A stretch of 64,000 nucleotides of DNA, from the NCBI GenBank assembly GCA_028097405.1, contig JAOHEK010000001.1:1-64000 (forward strand), given 5' to 3'. A model generated the notes under the pieces. The model was not told where the DNA came from and searched no databases. It worked only from the letters and a program-made list of their open reading frames with translations. This document shows positions 6,762-14,366 of the stretch, one piece after another. Position 1 is the stretch's first letter; every line of letters starts with the position of its first letter. A program made the translations under genes and the position numbers. This DNA is from Paracoccaceae bacterium. Its GTDB lineage: Bacteria > Pseudomonadota > Alphaproteobacteria > Rhodobacterales > Rhodobacteraceae.

Positions 6762-7478
6762 ATGAGAACGCTAATCATCACATTAGCCACCACAGTTGCG
6801 ATGGCCGGGTCGGCCATGGCCCAAGACGTCGTCCGTTTGGGAACCGAGGGCGCCTACCCTCCGTGGAACTTCATCAATGACGCCGGTGCCGTCGATGGCT
6901 TCGAGCGCGAGTTGGGCGACGAGCTGTGCAAGCGCGCATCATTGAACTGCGAATGGGTCACGAACGAATGGGATTCGATCATCCCAAACCTTGTGTCCGG
7001 CAACTATGACGTCATCATCGCAGGCATGTCGATCACAGACGAACGCGACGAAGTGATCGACTTCACTGCAGCCTATACGCCACCTGATCCATCGACCTTT
7101 GCTGCCGTGTCAGATGATGTAGATCTGACAAGCGGCGTCATCGCGGCTCAGACCGGTACCATTCAGGCAGGCTATGTGGCTGAAACCGGTGCAACACTGG
7201 TCGAATTCGCAACCCCAGACGAAACAATTGCCGCTGTTATGAACGGTGAAGCCGATGCGGTTTTGGCCGATGACAGCTTTATCAAGACGGCTCTTGAGGC
7301 GAATGGTGATCTGCAGGTTGTTGGCGATCCTGTTGCTTTGGGCGGTGGTGTTGGCATGGGCATCCGCGAAAGCGATACTGAATTGCGCACCAAGTTTGAC
7401 GCGGCCATTGACGCCATGAAGGCCGACGGCAGCCTCAACACGATGATCGAAAAGTGGGAAGTCAGCTCGAAGTGGTAA
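6762..7478 (+). CDS. Periplasmic amino acid-binding protein of a polar amino acid ABC transporter
   Basis: The real start is ATG 6762, preceded by GGGAG and opening a clear signal peptide MRTLIITLATTVAMAGSAMA cleaved before QDVV; the track start at 6681 would bury it. The mature protein is a family 3 solute-binding protein: LGTEGAYPPWNFINDAG, a WDSIIPNLVSGNYDVIIAGM lobe and a DAVLADDSF segment. The overall pattern is closest to the lysine/arginine/ornithine/histidine-binding group, suggesting a cationic or polar amino acid, but the ligand cannot be read from sequence. A GC-rich hairpin follows the stop codon and the two permease genes come next. Confidence 0.9.
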   Translation: MRTLIITLATTVAMAGSAMAQDVVRLGTEGAYPPWNFINDAGAVDGFERELGDELCKRASLNCEWVTNEWDSIIPNLVSGNYDVIIAGMSITDERDEVIDFTAAYTPPDPSTFAAVSDDVDLTSGVIAAQTGTIQAGYVAETGATLVEFATPDETIAAVMNGEADAVLADDSFIKTALEANGDLQVVGDPVALGGGVGMGIRESDTELRTKFDAAIDAMKADGSLNTMIEKWEVSSKW

Positions 7479-7500
7479 GTGCTGATCTTTGACGCCAATC

Positions 7501-7522
7501 GGGGTCGGGTTCGCCCGGCCCC
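7501..7522 (+). promoter_or_regulatory. Stable intra-operon mRNA hairpin after the binding-protein gene
   Basis: GGGGTCGGG-TTCG-CCCGGCCCC forms a 9-bp stem with one G-U pair and a UUCG tetraloop, with no U-run after it. Such hairpins between a binding-protein gene and permease genes commonly protect the upstream mRNA from 3' decay and allow more binding protein than permease to be made. Confidence 0.65.
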
Positions 7523-7585
7523 AACACGACGACCCAAAAAACGACGGGATTACACGTTGGACCACTCTTGCGTTGATGCCACCTG

Positions 7586-8467
7586 ATGTTTGCCTATTGC
7601 GCTGATCCAAGCACCCTTCAAGGCTTTGCATGGCTCACCTGCTATTTGACCAATGGCAAACATTTGATCGCCTATACGTCGATCGGAACCGTGCTGCTGT
7701 TGTTGGCCATCACGGCCCCCACAGCACTGGCCTTTGGCTTTGGCGGAGCCATTGCGGCGCGCAGTCGGGTTGCCCCAGTCAGATGGTTCGGGCAAGGCTA
7801 TACCGCGATTGTGCGCGGGGTTCCCGACATCGTCTTCTTCTTATTCTTCGTCATCGCTTTGGATCAGGCGCTGGAATGGTTGCGCCACAAGGCCCTTTGT
7901 CCGGACTGGGACGAACCCATCCGGCAGGGTAGCGATTTTGTGGTCTGCACGGCGGCCAAACTGCCGCTTTCAGCCTCGCCTCAATGGGTGCACGAGGTGT
8001 ACGGTTTTCTTCTGGCGGTCCTGACCTTCGCTATCGTCTTCGGGGCCTTCGCGGCCAATGTGCTTTATGGGGCCATGCGCGCGGTTCCAACTGCCCAGAT
8101 CGAAACCGCCGAAGCTTATGGCATGACCGAGCGTCAAAGCATCTGGCGCATTCTGGTGCCGCAGATGTGGGTCTATGCCCTGCCCGGCCTGTCGAACCTT
8201 TGGATGATCCTTGTCAAAGCAACGCCCTTGCTGTTCCTTTTGGGCGTCGAAGACATCGTCTATTGGGCCCGCGAATTGGGCGGCACAAAGGGCGTTATAT
8301 TTGAGTATCCGCATCCAGATTGGCGGCTGTACTACTTCCTTGCGCTGCTGGTCTTCTATTTGTCCCTGACCCAATTTTCCGAAGTCGTTCTGCGTCGTCT
8401 GTCAGTAAAGCTAAGTCGAGGCCAAGCCACCTTTGCCGGTGAGCGCCAACGAAAAGCGACCACGTGA
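7586..8467 (+). CDS. ABC transporter permease, polar amino acid type (first)
   Basis: 293 aa, longer than the usual ~230 aa HisQ/HisM type because of an insert between early membrane spans (CPDWDEPIRQGSDFVVCTAAK) that should form a periplasmic loop with two cysteines. About five membrane spans are visible, and the EAA loop (AQIETAEAYGMTERQSIWRILVPQ) that docks the ATPase is intact. It ends with a 4-bp overlap on the second permease gene. No ATP-binding subunit gene is found in the operon. Confidence 0.85.
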   Translation: MFAYCADPSTLQGFAWLTCYLTNGKHLIAYTSIGTVLLLLAITAPTALAFGFGGAIAARSRVAPVRWFGQGYTAIVRGVPDIVFFLFFVIALDQALEWLRHKALCPDWDEPIRQGSDFVVCTAAKLPLSASPQWVHEVYGFLLAVLTFAIVFGAFAANVLYGAMRAVPTAQIETAEAYGMTERQSIWRILVPQMWVYALPGLSNLWMILVKATPLLFLLGVEDIVYWARELGGTKGVIFEYPHPDWRLYYFLALLVFYLSLTQFSEVVLRRLSVKLSRGQATFAGERQRKATT

Positions 8468-9291
8468 TGGAGTGCTTTGACACCATTGCCGCTTATGCGT
8501 TCCGATCCATCGGCTATGGAGAACGCCTACTGCCGCGCTCGGATTTCACACTTTGTCAGCAGATCACGCTTATCGGATCAGGCATGCTTTGGAACATCTA
8601 CTTTGGCGCGCTTGCATTAATGGCTGGGTTCTTTTTGGCCACGGCACTTGCTTTGGGAAAGGCCGCAAAAACGCCCCTGATCCGCAAACCCTCTGAATGG
8701 TTCATCTTTCTGTTCCGAGGCTCGCCCTTGTTCATCCAGTTTTTCCTCGCTTACGAAGCTTTCGTCCTTTTGCCGAAAGAAGGGATCGAGATCTTTGGCA
8801 TCACCGCTGACACCCGTTGGCTGACCAAAGCTTGGGCCGGCGCTTTGGTGGTTTTGTTCCTCAACACCTCGGCCTATGCCGCCGAAATCTTTTACGGAGC
8901 GCTCAGGTCCGTGCCAAAGGGCGATCTGGAAGCGGCAGATGCATACGGGATTTCTGGCTGGTCGCGTTTTCGCCGGATCGTCTGGCCCACAATGATGCGC
9001 CTTGGCTGGCCCGGCTATACGAACGAAGCAATCTTCCTGTTCCACGCGACAACGCTGGTGTTTTTCTCAAGCTTCCCGGCATGGCAACAACGGGGCGACG
9101 CGCTTTATTATGCCAAATACTTTGCCGACAAAACGTTTAACCCCTTTGTGCCTTACCCCATCGTCGCGGCCTATTTCATCTTGCTGACGCTGATCGTGAT
9201 CTGGGTTTTCGGTCTGATCAACCGGCACCTGAACCGTCATTTGCCGGGCCGCGCAAAACCGATCCGCTATCGCCCGCAGATGATCCGCTAG
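8464..9291 (+). CDS. ABC transporter permease, polar amino acid type (second)
   Basis: 275 aa, overlapping the first permease by 4 bp (ATGA). Membrane spans, the FRGSPLFIQFFL segment conserved in polar amino acid permeases, and the EAA loop GDLEAADAYGISGWSRFRRIVWP are all present. It also carries a pre-TM N-terminal extension of about 35 residues. It pairs with the gene at 7586 to make the transmembrane channel. The stop TAG is directly followed by the ATG of the DUF1636 gene, so that small gene is almost certainly co-translated. Confidence 0.85.
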   Translation: MMECFDTIAAYAFRSIGYGERLLPRSDFTLCQQITLIGSGMLWNIYFGALALMAGFFLATALALGKAAKTPLIRKPSEWFIFLFRGSPLFIQFFLAYEAFVLLPKEGIEIFGITADTRWLTKAWAGALVVLFLNTSAYAAEIFYGALRSVPKGDLEAADAYGISGWSRFRRIVWPTMMRLGWPGYTNEAIFLFHATTLVFFSSFPAWQQRGDALYYAKYFADKTFNPFVPYPIVAAYFILLTLIVIWVFGLINRHLNRHLPGRAKPIRYRPQMIR

Positions 9292-9627
9292 ATGGCGTTG
9301 GCCTTGCAAATCTGTGTGGCCTGTCTCGGCCCCGGTCGTCTCGGCGAAGTGGCGGCGATAGAACGGGCACTGGCCAGCAGCGACATCTCGGGTGATGCAG
9401 ACCTTCACCGCATCGCTTGCGGCGAAACCTGTAAATCCCCGGCGCGCCTTTGGCTGCAAAGCGATGGCGGGGCGAGCTATATTTTCGAAGGCGTCGATCT
9501 TGATGCCGACCGGGACGACATCATGGCGACTCTGCGCTGCTATCTGGCCAGCCCTAAGGGTTGGATCGAAGACGCGCGCCCCTGCGGTCGTTTGCGATTT
9601 TGCCTAACGGCCCGCGTGCCCGCTTAG
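9292..9627 (+). CDS. DUF1636 small cysteine-containing protein
   Basis: 111 aa. The pattern matches the DUF1636 family: an N-terminal cysteine motif CVACLGPGRLGEV, a second motif IACGETCKSPARLWL, a YIFEGVD strand and the C-terminal SPKGWIEDARPCGRL-LTARVP. The family is annotated as predicted metal-binding; no activity is established to my knowledge. The ATG abuts the permease stop with no spacer. The placement between a transporter and a formylglycine-generating enzyme homologue suggests a role in metal or cofactor supply, which is speculation. Confidence 0.7.
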   Translation: MALALQICVACLGPGRLGEVAAIERALASSDISGDADLHRIACGETCKSPARLWLQSDGGASYIFEGVDLDADRDDIMATLRCYLASPKGWIEDARPCGRLRFCLTARVPA

Positions 9628-9699
9628 GCACGGGTTTTTCCTGTGGCAGACGACGGTACCTTGAGGCAAACTTGGGATTAGGACGAAGGGGGCAAAACC

Positions 9700-10650
9700 A
9701 TGGACGGACAGGCCTGTTGTACGCCCGCTGCTGCGCGCGCGCGCGGTTTTGCACCCGAACTTGCCAACACAGGCACAGGGCCGACGTCCCTGCCCCCCCT
9801 TGTCGATGTTGCGGGCGGCCACGCCTTAGTTGGCACCAATCACCCCGAACTGCGCGATGATCGCGAAAGCCCGCTGAAGACAAAGCGCATCCGTGCCTTC
9901 CGGATGATGGAAACCACCGTCACCAATGCCATGTTCGCCGAATTCGTCGATGACACGGGCTATCAAACCGAAGCCGAGCGCTTTGGCTGGTCCTTCGTCT
10001 TTCATCACAACGTCTCGGGCAAGATTGCTGCCTCCGAAGGCGTGCAAGGTGTCGAATGGTGGCGCAAGATTGATGGCTCATTCTGGCGGATGATCAACGG
10101 GCCGGGTTCGGACAACGATTGGCAGGCCGAACACCCGGTCGTGCATGTCTCGTGGAACGACGCACGCGCCTTTGCGGCATGGGCGGGCGGGCGTCTGCCA
10201 ACCGAAGCGGAATGGGAACATGCCGCGCGCGGCGGTCTGGGCGATGTTCCGTTCCCATGGGGTGACCGCGATCCCGACGACACGGATTTTCAGCCCTGCA
10301 ACATCTGGCAAGGACGGTTTCCGGACCTGAACACTGGCGCTGACGGCCACATAGCGACAGCCCCCGCACGGTCATTCATGCCGAACGGCTTTGGCCTTTT
10401 CAACATGGTCGGAAATGTTTGGGAATGGACGGGCGAGCCTTTCAAGCTACGCTCGGTCTCAAAGCGGTTGAAAGGCCACGCTGGCAATCTGCCGAATTCG
10501 AAACTGCTGAAGGGCGGATCTTTCCTTTGCCACAAAAGCTATTGTTTTCGCTATCGCATCGCGGCGCGCACCGGCAATACCGCAGACACCTCAACCGCGC
10601 ATCAGGGCTTCCGATTGGTTTTCGATGAAAGCGTTTCAGGCAAGAATTAA
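9700..10650 (+). CDS. Formylglycine-generating enzyme (SUMF1/FGE) homologue
   Basis: 316 aa, RBS-like AAGGGGGC upstream. The SUMF1 fold runs from about residue 35 (VDVAGGHALVGT) to the end (QGFRLVFDE). The catalytic copper-binding cysteine pair is present as LCHKSYC, Cys277 and Cys282, closely matching the active site of human SUMF1, so this is a genuine FGE rather than an inactive EgtB/SUMF-like relative. FGE converts a cysteine in the CxPxR motif of type I sulfatases to formylglycine. No sulfatase lies in the window. The N-terminus reads MDGQACCTPAAARARG, a cysteine-proline motif resembling its own substrate. It follows the DUF1636 gene by 72 bp. Confidence 0.88.
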   Translation: MDGQACCTPAAARARGFAPELANTGTGPTSLPPLVDVAGGHALVGTNHPELRDDRESPLKTKRIRAFRMMETTVTNAMFAEFVDDTGYQTEAERFGWSFVFHHNVSGKIAASEGVQGVEWWRKIDGSFWRMINGPGSDNDWQAEHPVVHVSWNDARAFAAWAGGRLPTEAEWEHAARGGLGDVPFPWGDRDPDDTDFQPCNIWQGRFPDLNTGADGHIATAPARSFMPNGFGLFNMVGNVWEWTGEPFKLRSVSKRLKGHAGNLPNSKLLKGGSFLCHKSYCFRYRIAARTGNTADTSTAHQGFRLVFDESVSGKN

Positions 10651-10700
10651 ACCTTCATAAAGCGGCTATCCAACGGAACCGAAACTGTTTAAATGACCCA

Positions 10701-10844
10701 ATGAGACGTTTTCTGATTTGGTCGATGATCCCGGTTACGCTGTTGATTGGAGCGCTGGAAAGCTGGTTCGGTGGGTTGGGAATTTTTCTTGGCTTCGTCC
10801 TTTATGCCTTGGCATTCATATTGTGGATCAGATTTTTGGACTAA
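10701..10844 (+). CDS. Small two-span membrane protein, 47 aa
   Basis: Below the ORF-track cutoff. MRRFLIWSMIPVTLLIGAL then FGGLGIFLGFVLYALAFILWIRF gives two hydrophobic stretches around a short ESW loop, with positive charge at the N-terminus. No strong ribosome binding site is seen and the ORF is short, so it could be spurious, but the amphipathic pattern and its stop 8 bp from the converging secreted ORF make it plausible. No family recognised. Confidence 0.4.
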   Translation: MRRFLIWSMIPVTLLIGALESWFGGLGIFLGFVLYALAFILWIRFLD

Positions 10845-10852
10845 GCCCGTCT

Positions 10853-11014
10853 TCAGTGTTTAAGCGTTCCGTTCAGTGGTGCTGGACCGTCTATGCGTGT
10901 CTCAACACTGGATTTGATCGGATCTTTGCCGTGTGGTTGGGCCATGACAGGCAGGCTAACAGCAATTGTGGTTACACCGGCAAGATATGCGGCAAGGGTG
11001 ATTTTCTTTTTCAT
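10853..11014 (-). CDS. Small secreted protein, 53 aa
   Basis: Below the ORF-track cutoff. The minus strand carries GGGAG 8 bases upstream of ATG 11014, then a classic Sec signal peptide MKKKITLAAYLAGVTTIAVS ending PVMA before QPHGKD. The mature part is only about 28 residues, hydrophilic and without cysteine. RBS, signal peptide and compact intergenic fit argue for a real gene. No function recognised. Confidence 0.6.
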   Translation of the reverse strand: MKKKITLAAYLAGVTTIAVSLPVMAQPHGKDPIKSSVETRIDGPAPLNGTLKH

Positions 11015-11128
11015 CTAAATGCTCCCTAGATCTGATCTCCAACTTACATATGTAAACGAAATTTACATTTAAAGGGGTGCTTCTATCTTTTTCGTCGAAC
11101 CGCTAAGACGGGGCAGCAAGGGGGTCCC

Positions 11129-11908
11129 ATGAAAATCGCGACATTCAATATCAACGGTATTAAGGCACGGTTCGAAGCCCTGACCGACTGGCTTCAAAAC
11201 TCGGCCCCCGATGTGGCGCTGCTACAAGAGATCAAATCTGTCGACGAAAACTTCCCGCGCGAACATTTCGAAGATTTGGGCTATATCGTTGAAACCCATG
11301 GGCAAAAAAGCTTCAACGGCGTCGCGATCATGTCAAAACTTCCGCTGGAAGACGTCACACGCGGTCTTCCGGGCGACGATGCCGACGAACAAGCACGCTG
11401 GATCGAGGCGACCGTGATGGGTGAAAAGCCAGTACGGGTCTGCGGGTTGTACCTACCGAATGGCAACCCCGTGCCGGGGCCGAAGTACGACTATAAGCTG
11501 GCTTGGATGAAACGCCTGAAAACCCGTGCCGAAGCGCTTCTGGCCGCCGAAGAACCCGCCCTGATGGCAGGCGATTATAACATCATCCCGCAAGACGAAG
11601 ACGCCGCGCGCCCCGACGCTTGGCGAACAGACGCACTGGCCCGCCCCGAAAGCCGCGCCGCCTACCGCGAAATCCTGAACCTTGGGTTTACCGAAGCGTT
11701 CCGCGCCCGCCACCAAGGCGCCGGCCATTATTCATTCTGGGATTATCAGCGCGGTGCTTATGATCGAAATGACGGCATCCGCATCGATCATCATCTTTTA
11801 ACCCCACAAGCTGCTGACTTACTGACAGATTGCTGGATCGAAGCCGATGTTCGGGGCCGCGAAAAACCCTCGGACCACACGCCGGTCTGGATCGAACTAG
11901 ACGCATAA
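11129..11908 (+). CDS. xthA: Exodeoxyribonuclease III
   Basis: 259 aa, strong RBS (AAGGGGG). An apurinic/apyrimidinic endonuclease and 3'-5' exonuclease of base-excision repair. Family motifs are in order: MKIATFNINGIKAR (metal Asn), LLQEIKS (Glu), the AGDYNIIPQDEDAARP active-site stretch, FWDYQRGAYDRNDGIRIDHHL and the C-terminal SDHTPVWIEL with the catalytic histidine. Full length and normal. The XthA branch (rather than ExoA) is supported by the RNDGIRIDHHLL segment. Confidence 0.95.
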   Translation: MKIATFNINGIKARFEALTDWLQNSAPDVALLQEIKSVDENFPREHFEDLGYIVETHGQKSFNGVAIMSKLPLEDVTRGLPGDDADEQARWIEATVMGEKPVRVCGLYLPNGNPVPGPKYDYKLAWMKRLKTRAEALLAAEEPALMAGDYNIIPQDEDAARPDAWRTDALARPESRAAYREILNLGFTEAFRARHQGAGHYSFWDYQRGAYDRNDGIRIDHHLLTPQAADLLTDCWIEADVRGREKPSDHTPVWIELDA

Positions 11909-11974
11909 ACGAGCTATCGCATAAAAGTGGCCCGCCGAAAACGAGCCATTTTCTTTTTGCGAAAAGCTATTTGT

Positions 11975-13301
11975 TTACTTGAACAGAAGCCTGTCTTCGA
12001 GCGATTGCAAGCTGTCCATGTAGAAGCTTACAGCGTCATATGCCGAGATATCCATCGCTTGAGCATAGGTGCTTCAGTCCAAGACACCTTCGTTCGTGTT
12101 CTCTTGCAAATTGGCGATCAAAGCTGGGCCTGCCTTGGTTCTTTTCAGACCATTTGCAACCATGTCCGAGCGGAAACCATTGTCGAAAGCATCCCAGCTT
12201 GCCGAACGATGAGCCAGTTTTTCGCCGGAAATTTCTAAGATCGCTGCCTTGTCTTCTTCCGAGACCTGCGCCCATGCTTCGTTGGACAGAATAACCGAAT
12301 ATGTTGGCGTATAAAGGCCGTAGTCGACTTCGGTTACCGCAATATTGTCGTTCCAAATTCCCAAGGCGCGCGCGGCACCGTGGGCTAGAAAGAACGTCGC
12401 AGGTGCGTCATGCGTTGCATCATAGTTCGACACGAAGTCAACAGCCTCGGTACGCAAAACAGCGGGACCGAATACGTCAAGACGTTTGAAGTATGGGACG
12501 GGTTACACGTTCTTGTCGACGACGTTCTCGGTTGCGATGATCGGAACATCGACATCACGCCAAATGTAGGCGGCGGTGCTGCAATGAAGCCAGGAAGTTG
12601 AGCTTTGTCGAAGTCGCCCGTTTCAGCTAGAAACTCATCGTGCAAGCGCCACAGGGATACGGCGGTCTGTTCAGCCGAACCGCCCATCAATGGTAGTGAA
12701 GGAAGTTGCAGTAAAGGATGCGATGCGCTCAGATGTGAATTTAGGACATAAGCGGCATCAACCTCGCCTGACGTCACAAGCGAGTATTGCTCTTCTTGAT
12801 CGCGGCTTATGACGTCGGGATCAACGAAAGAGACACGTCGCTCGGTCACTTCGGTGATTTCAGCCCGATAAAGATCGATGATCCCACTCCACTGTTGATG
12901 ATAAACGGCGGAGCAGATGTCTTGTTGAATGTGAAGACAAGAGGACCTTCTGGACCCGTGGCGTCAACTTGTGGCCCCGTATCGGCTTCGGCGGCATCTT
13001 CAAGTTCAAGCGTGGTCGCACTTTCGATAGCGGCCTCTGGTCCCGCATCGTTTAGGACGGGCAACACTGGTTTATCTTCCAGTGCAAGCACCATCCAATT
13101 GCTGTCTGCTTTGGCAGGGGTGGCCAAAGAACCATCCGCGTTTAAGCAGGAGATCTGCAGCACTTGGCCGACAGATATCCGGTTCGGATTGTCGCCAATC
13201 TCGGCTTGGTTGAATTTGTGAAGCGGCTTAAAATCGACGGTGCCATAGACCCGCGAGCTAATTTTGCTCAGCGAGTCAACACTTACGATTGTGTATGTCA
13301 T
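11975..13301 (-). pseudogene. Broken gene for a LysM-TRAP (DctP-like) binding protein fusion
   Basis: The minus strand from MTYTIVSVDSLSKISSRVYG (13301) encodes a LysM domain (to about residue 55), a Glu/Ala-rich linker, then a DctP-type TRAP solute-binding domain beginning LVFTFNKTSAPPF. The frame is lost near 12885 and resumes as AEITEVTERRVSFVDPDV; it is lost again near 12565 and resumes as WRDVDVPIIATENVVDKNV, where an in-frame TAA is followed by PYFKRLDVFGPAVL. A TGA after EGVLD interrupts the last helix, which reads on to the TAA at 11975. That makes two frameshifts and two nonsense codons. LysM replacing a signal peptide on a TRAP protein is unusual. The fragments at 12385-12849 and 12074-12457 in the ORF track are pieces of it. 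Confidence 0.75.
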
Positions 13302-13616
13302 TACGTCACTTGACCATGTGATCAAGACGTTACGTCACTTCCAGTTCTCGTCAGGTAATTTGACGAAAGTATGTTAATAGTTTTAAACAACTTAGACATG
13401 TATTTTTCGTAGATTGTTCGCCTAAGGTCAAACACCATTTCCACGAACATCCCGATAAAATGATACTTCGACAAAATTTGACCCAAGTGGAATCGCCCTG
13501 AAATCGACACCTGATGAACTGGCGGATTTGGTCTTTCTCAAGATCACAAAATCAATTGATCAAAAAACACCGCCAACATTCACCTCTGCTTAGTCCGTAG
13601 CTTCTAATACAAGGCC

Positions 13617-14354
13617 ATGAACCGGACGATGGTCATGAAAGCACTTGGGGCTTTACTGTTGCCTGGCGGTCCATTCGGGTGGGCCGTCCGTGCGGTGTTT
13701 TGGTGCCTTTTCGGTTTTGGTCTGGTGTCGATAGAACTGTACCTAATCGGCGAAACGCTTCGCTTTCCACGCGACTTTCTGGTCGCTTCCTTGGTGATTG
13801 TCCCGTTATCAACACTGGCGATGGTCTATAATCTACACTGCATCAATGCTCTGAATAAGATGACTAAAACAGCATCAACGGACAAATTAACCGGCCTTTT
13901 AAACAGGCGCGGATTTTTCGAGGCGGTCGAGAACGCTGAAGATGGCGCCATGCTGGTCATTGATATCGACCACTTTAAATCCATCAACGATCGCTATGGT
14001 CATCCCATCGGTGATGTTGTTCTTAACGCGATTGCCGATCATCTACGCCGCAATAGTCGCGATAACGATATTTTGGGCCGGATCGGCGGCGAGGAATTTG
14101 GGCTTTTCTTATTCGGCGCCGACAGTCTTGAGATTGACAAAATCGGTACACGGATCTGCAGCGGCTTTGTGATCCATAACCAAGACGTGCCTGCGCCCAT
14201 CAAAGTAACGATGTCCATTGGGGCCGCCTATTCGGCAATGTCCGAAAACTTGACCCAGCTTTTTAAGAACGCAGACGAAGCGCTTTATGGCGCCAAACAC
14301 AGCGGGCGGGCGCGTTTAAACTTTTGGCAACCGCCGACATCGGGGCGCGTATAG
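13617..14354 (+). CDS. Diguanylate cyclase, membrane-anchored
   Basis: 245 aa. Two membrane spans (about residues 20-45 and 55-75) are followed by a GGDEF domain: STDKLTGLLNRRGF, IDIDHFKSINDRYGH, and the active-site GGEEF. An RDND allosteric I-site lies five residues before it, so feedback inhibition by c-di-GMP is expected. It would synthesise c-di-GMP from two GTP at the inner membrane. There is no recognisable sensor beyond the membrane segments. The 315-bp stretch upstream (13302-13616) holds no convincing gene. Confidence 0.9.
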   Translation: MNRTMVMKALGALLLPGGPFGWAVRAVFWCLFGFGLVSIELYLIGETLRFPRDFLVASLVIVPLSTLAMVYNLHCINALNKMTKTASTDKLTGLLNRRGFFEAVENAEDGAMLVIDIDHFKSINDRYGHPIGDVVLNAIADHLRRNSRDNDILGRIGGEEFGLFLFGADSLEIDKIGTRICSGFVIHNQDVPAPIKVTMSIGAAYSAMSENLTQLFKNADEALYGAKHSGRARLNFWQPPTSGRV

Positions 14355-14366
14355 GCCCGTTTGCGA

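Noticed and set aside
10718-11029. 103-aa plus-strand ORF
   Set aside because: Better explained by the 47-aa membrane ORF in another frame and the 53-aa minus-strand secreted ORF, which has RBS and signal peptide.
13322-13510. 62-aa ORF before the diguanylate cyclase
   Set aside because: No RBS or domain; AT-rich intergenic sequence.
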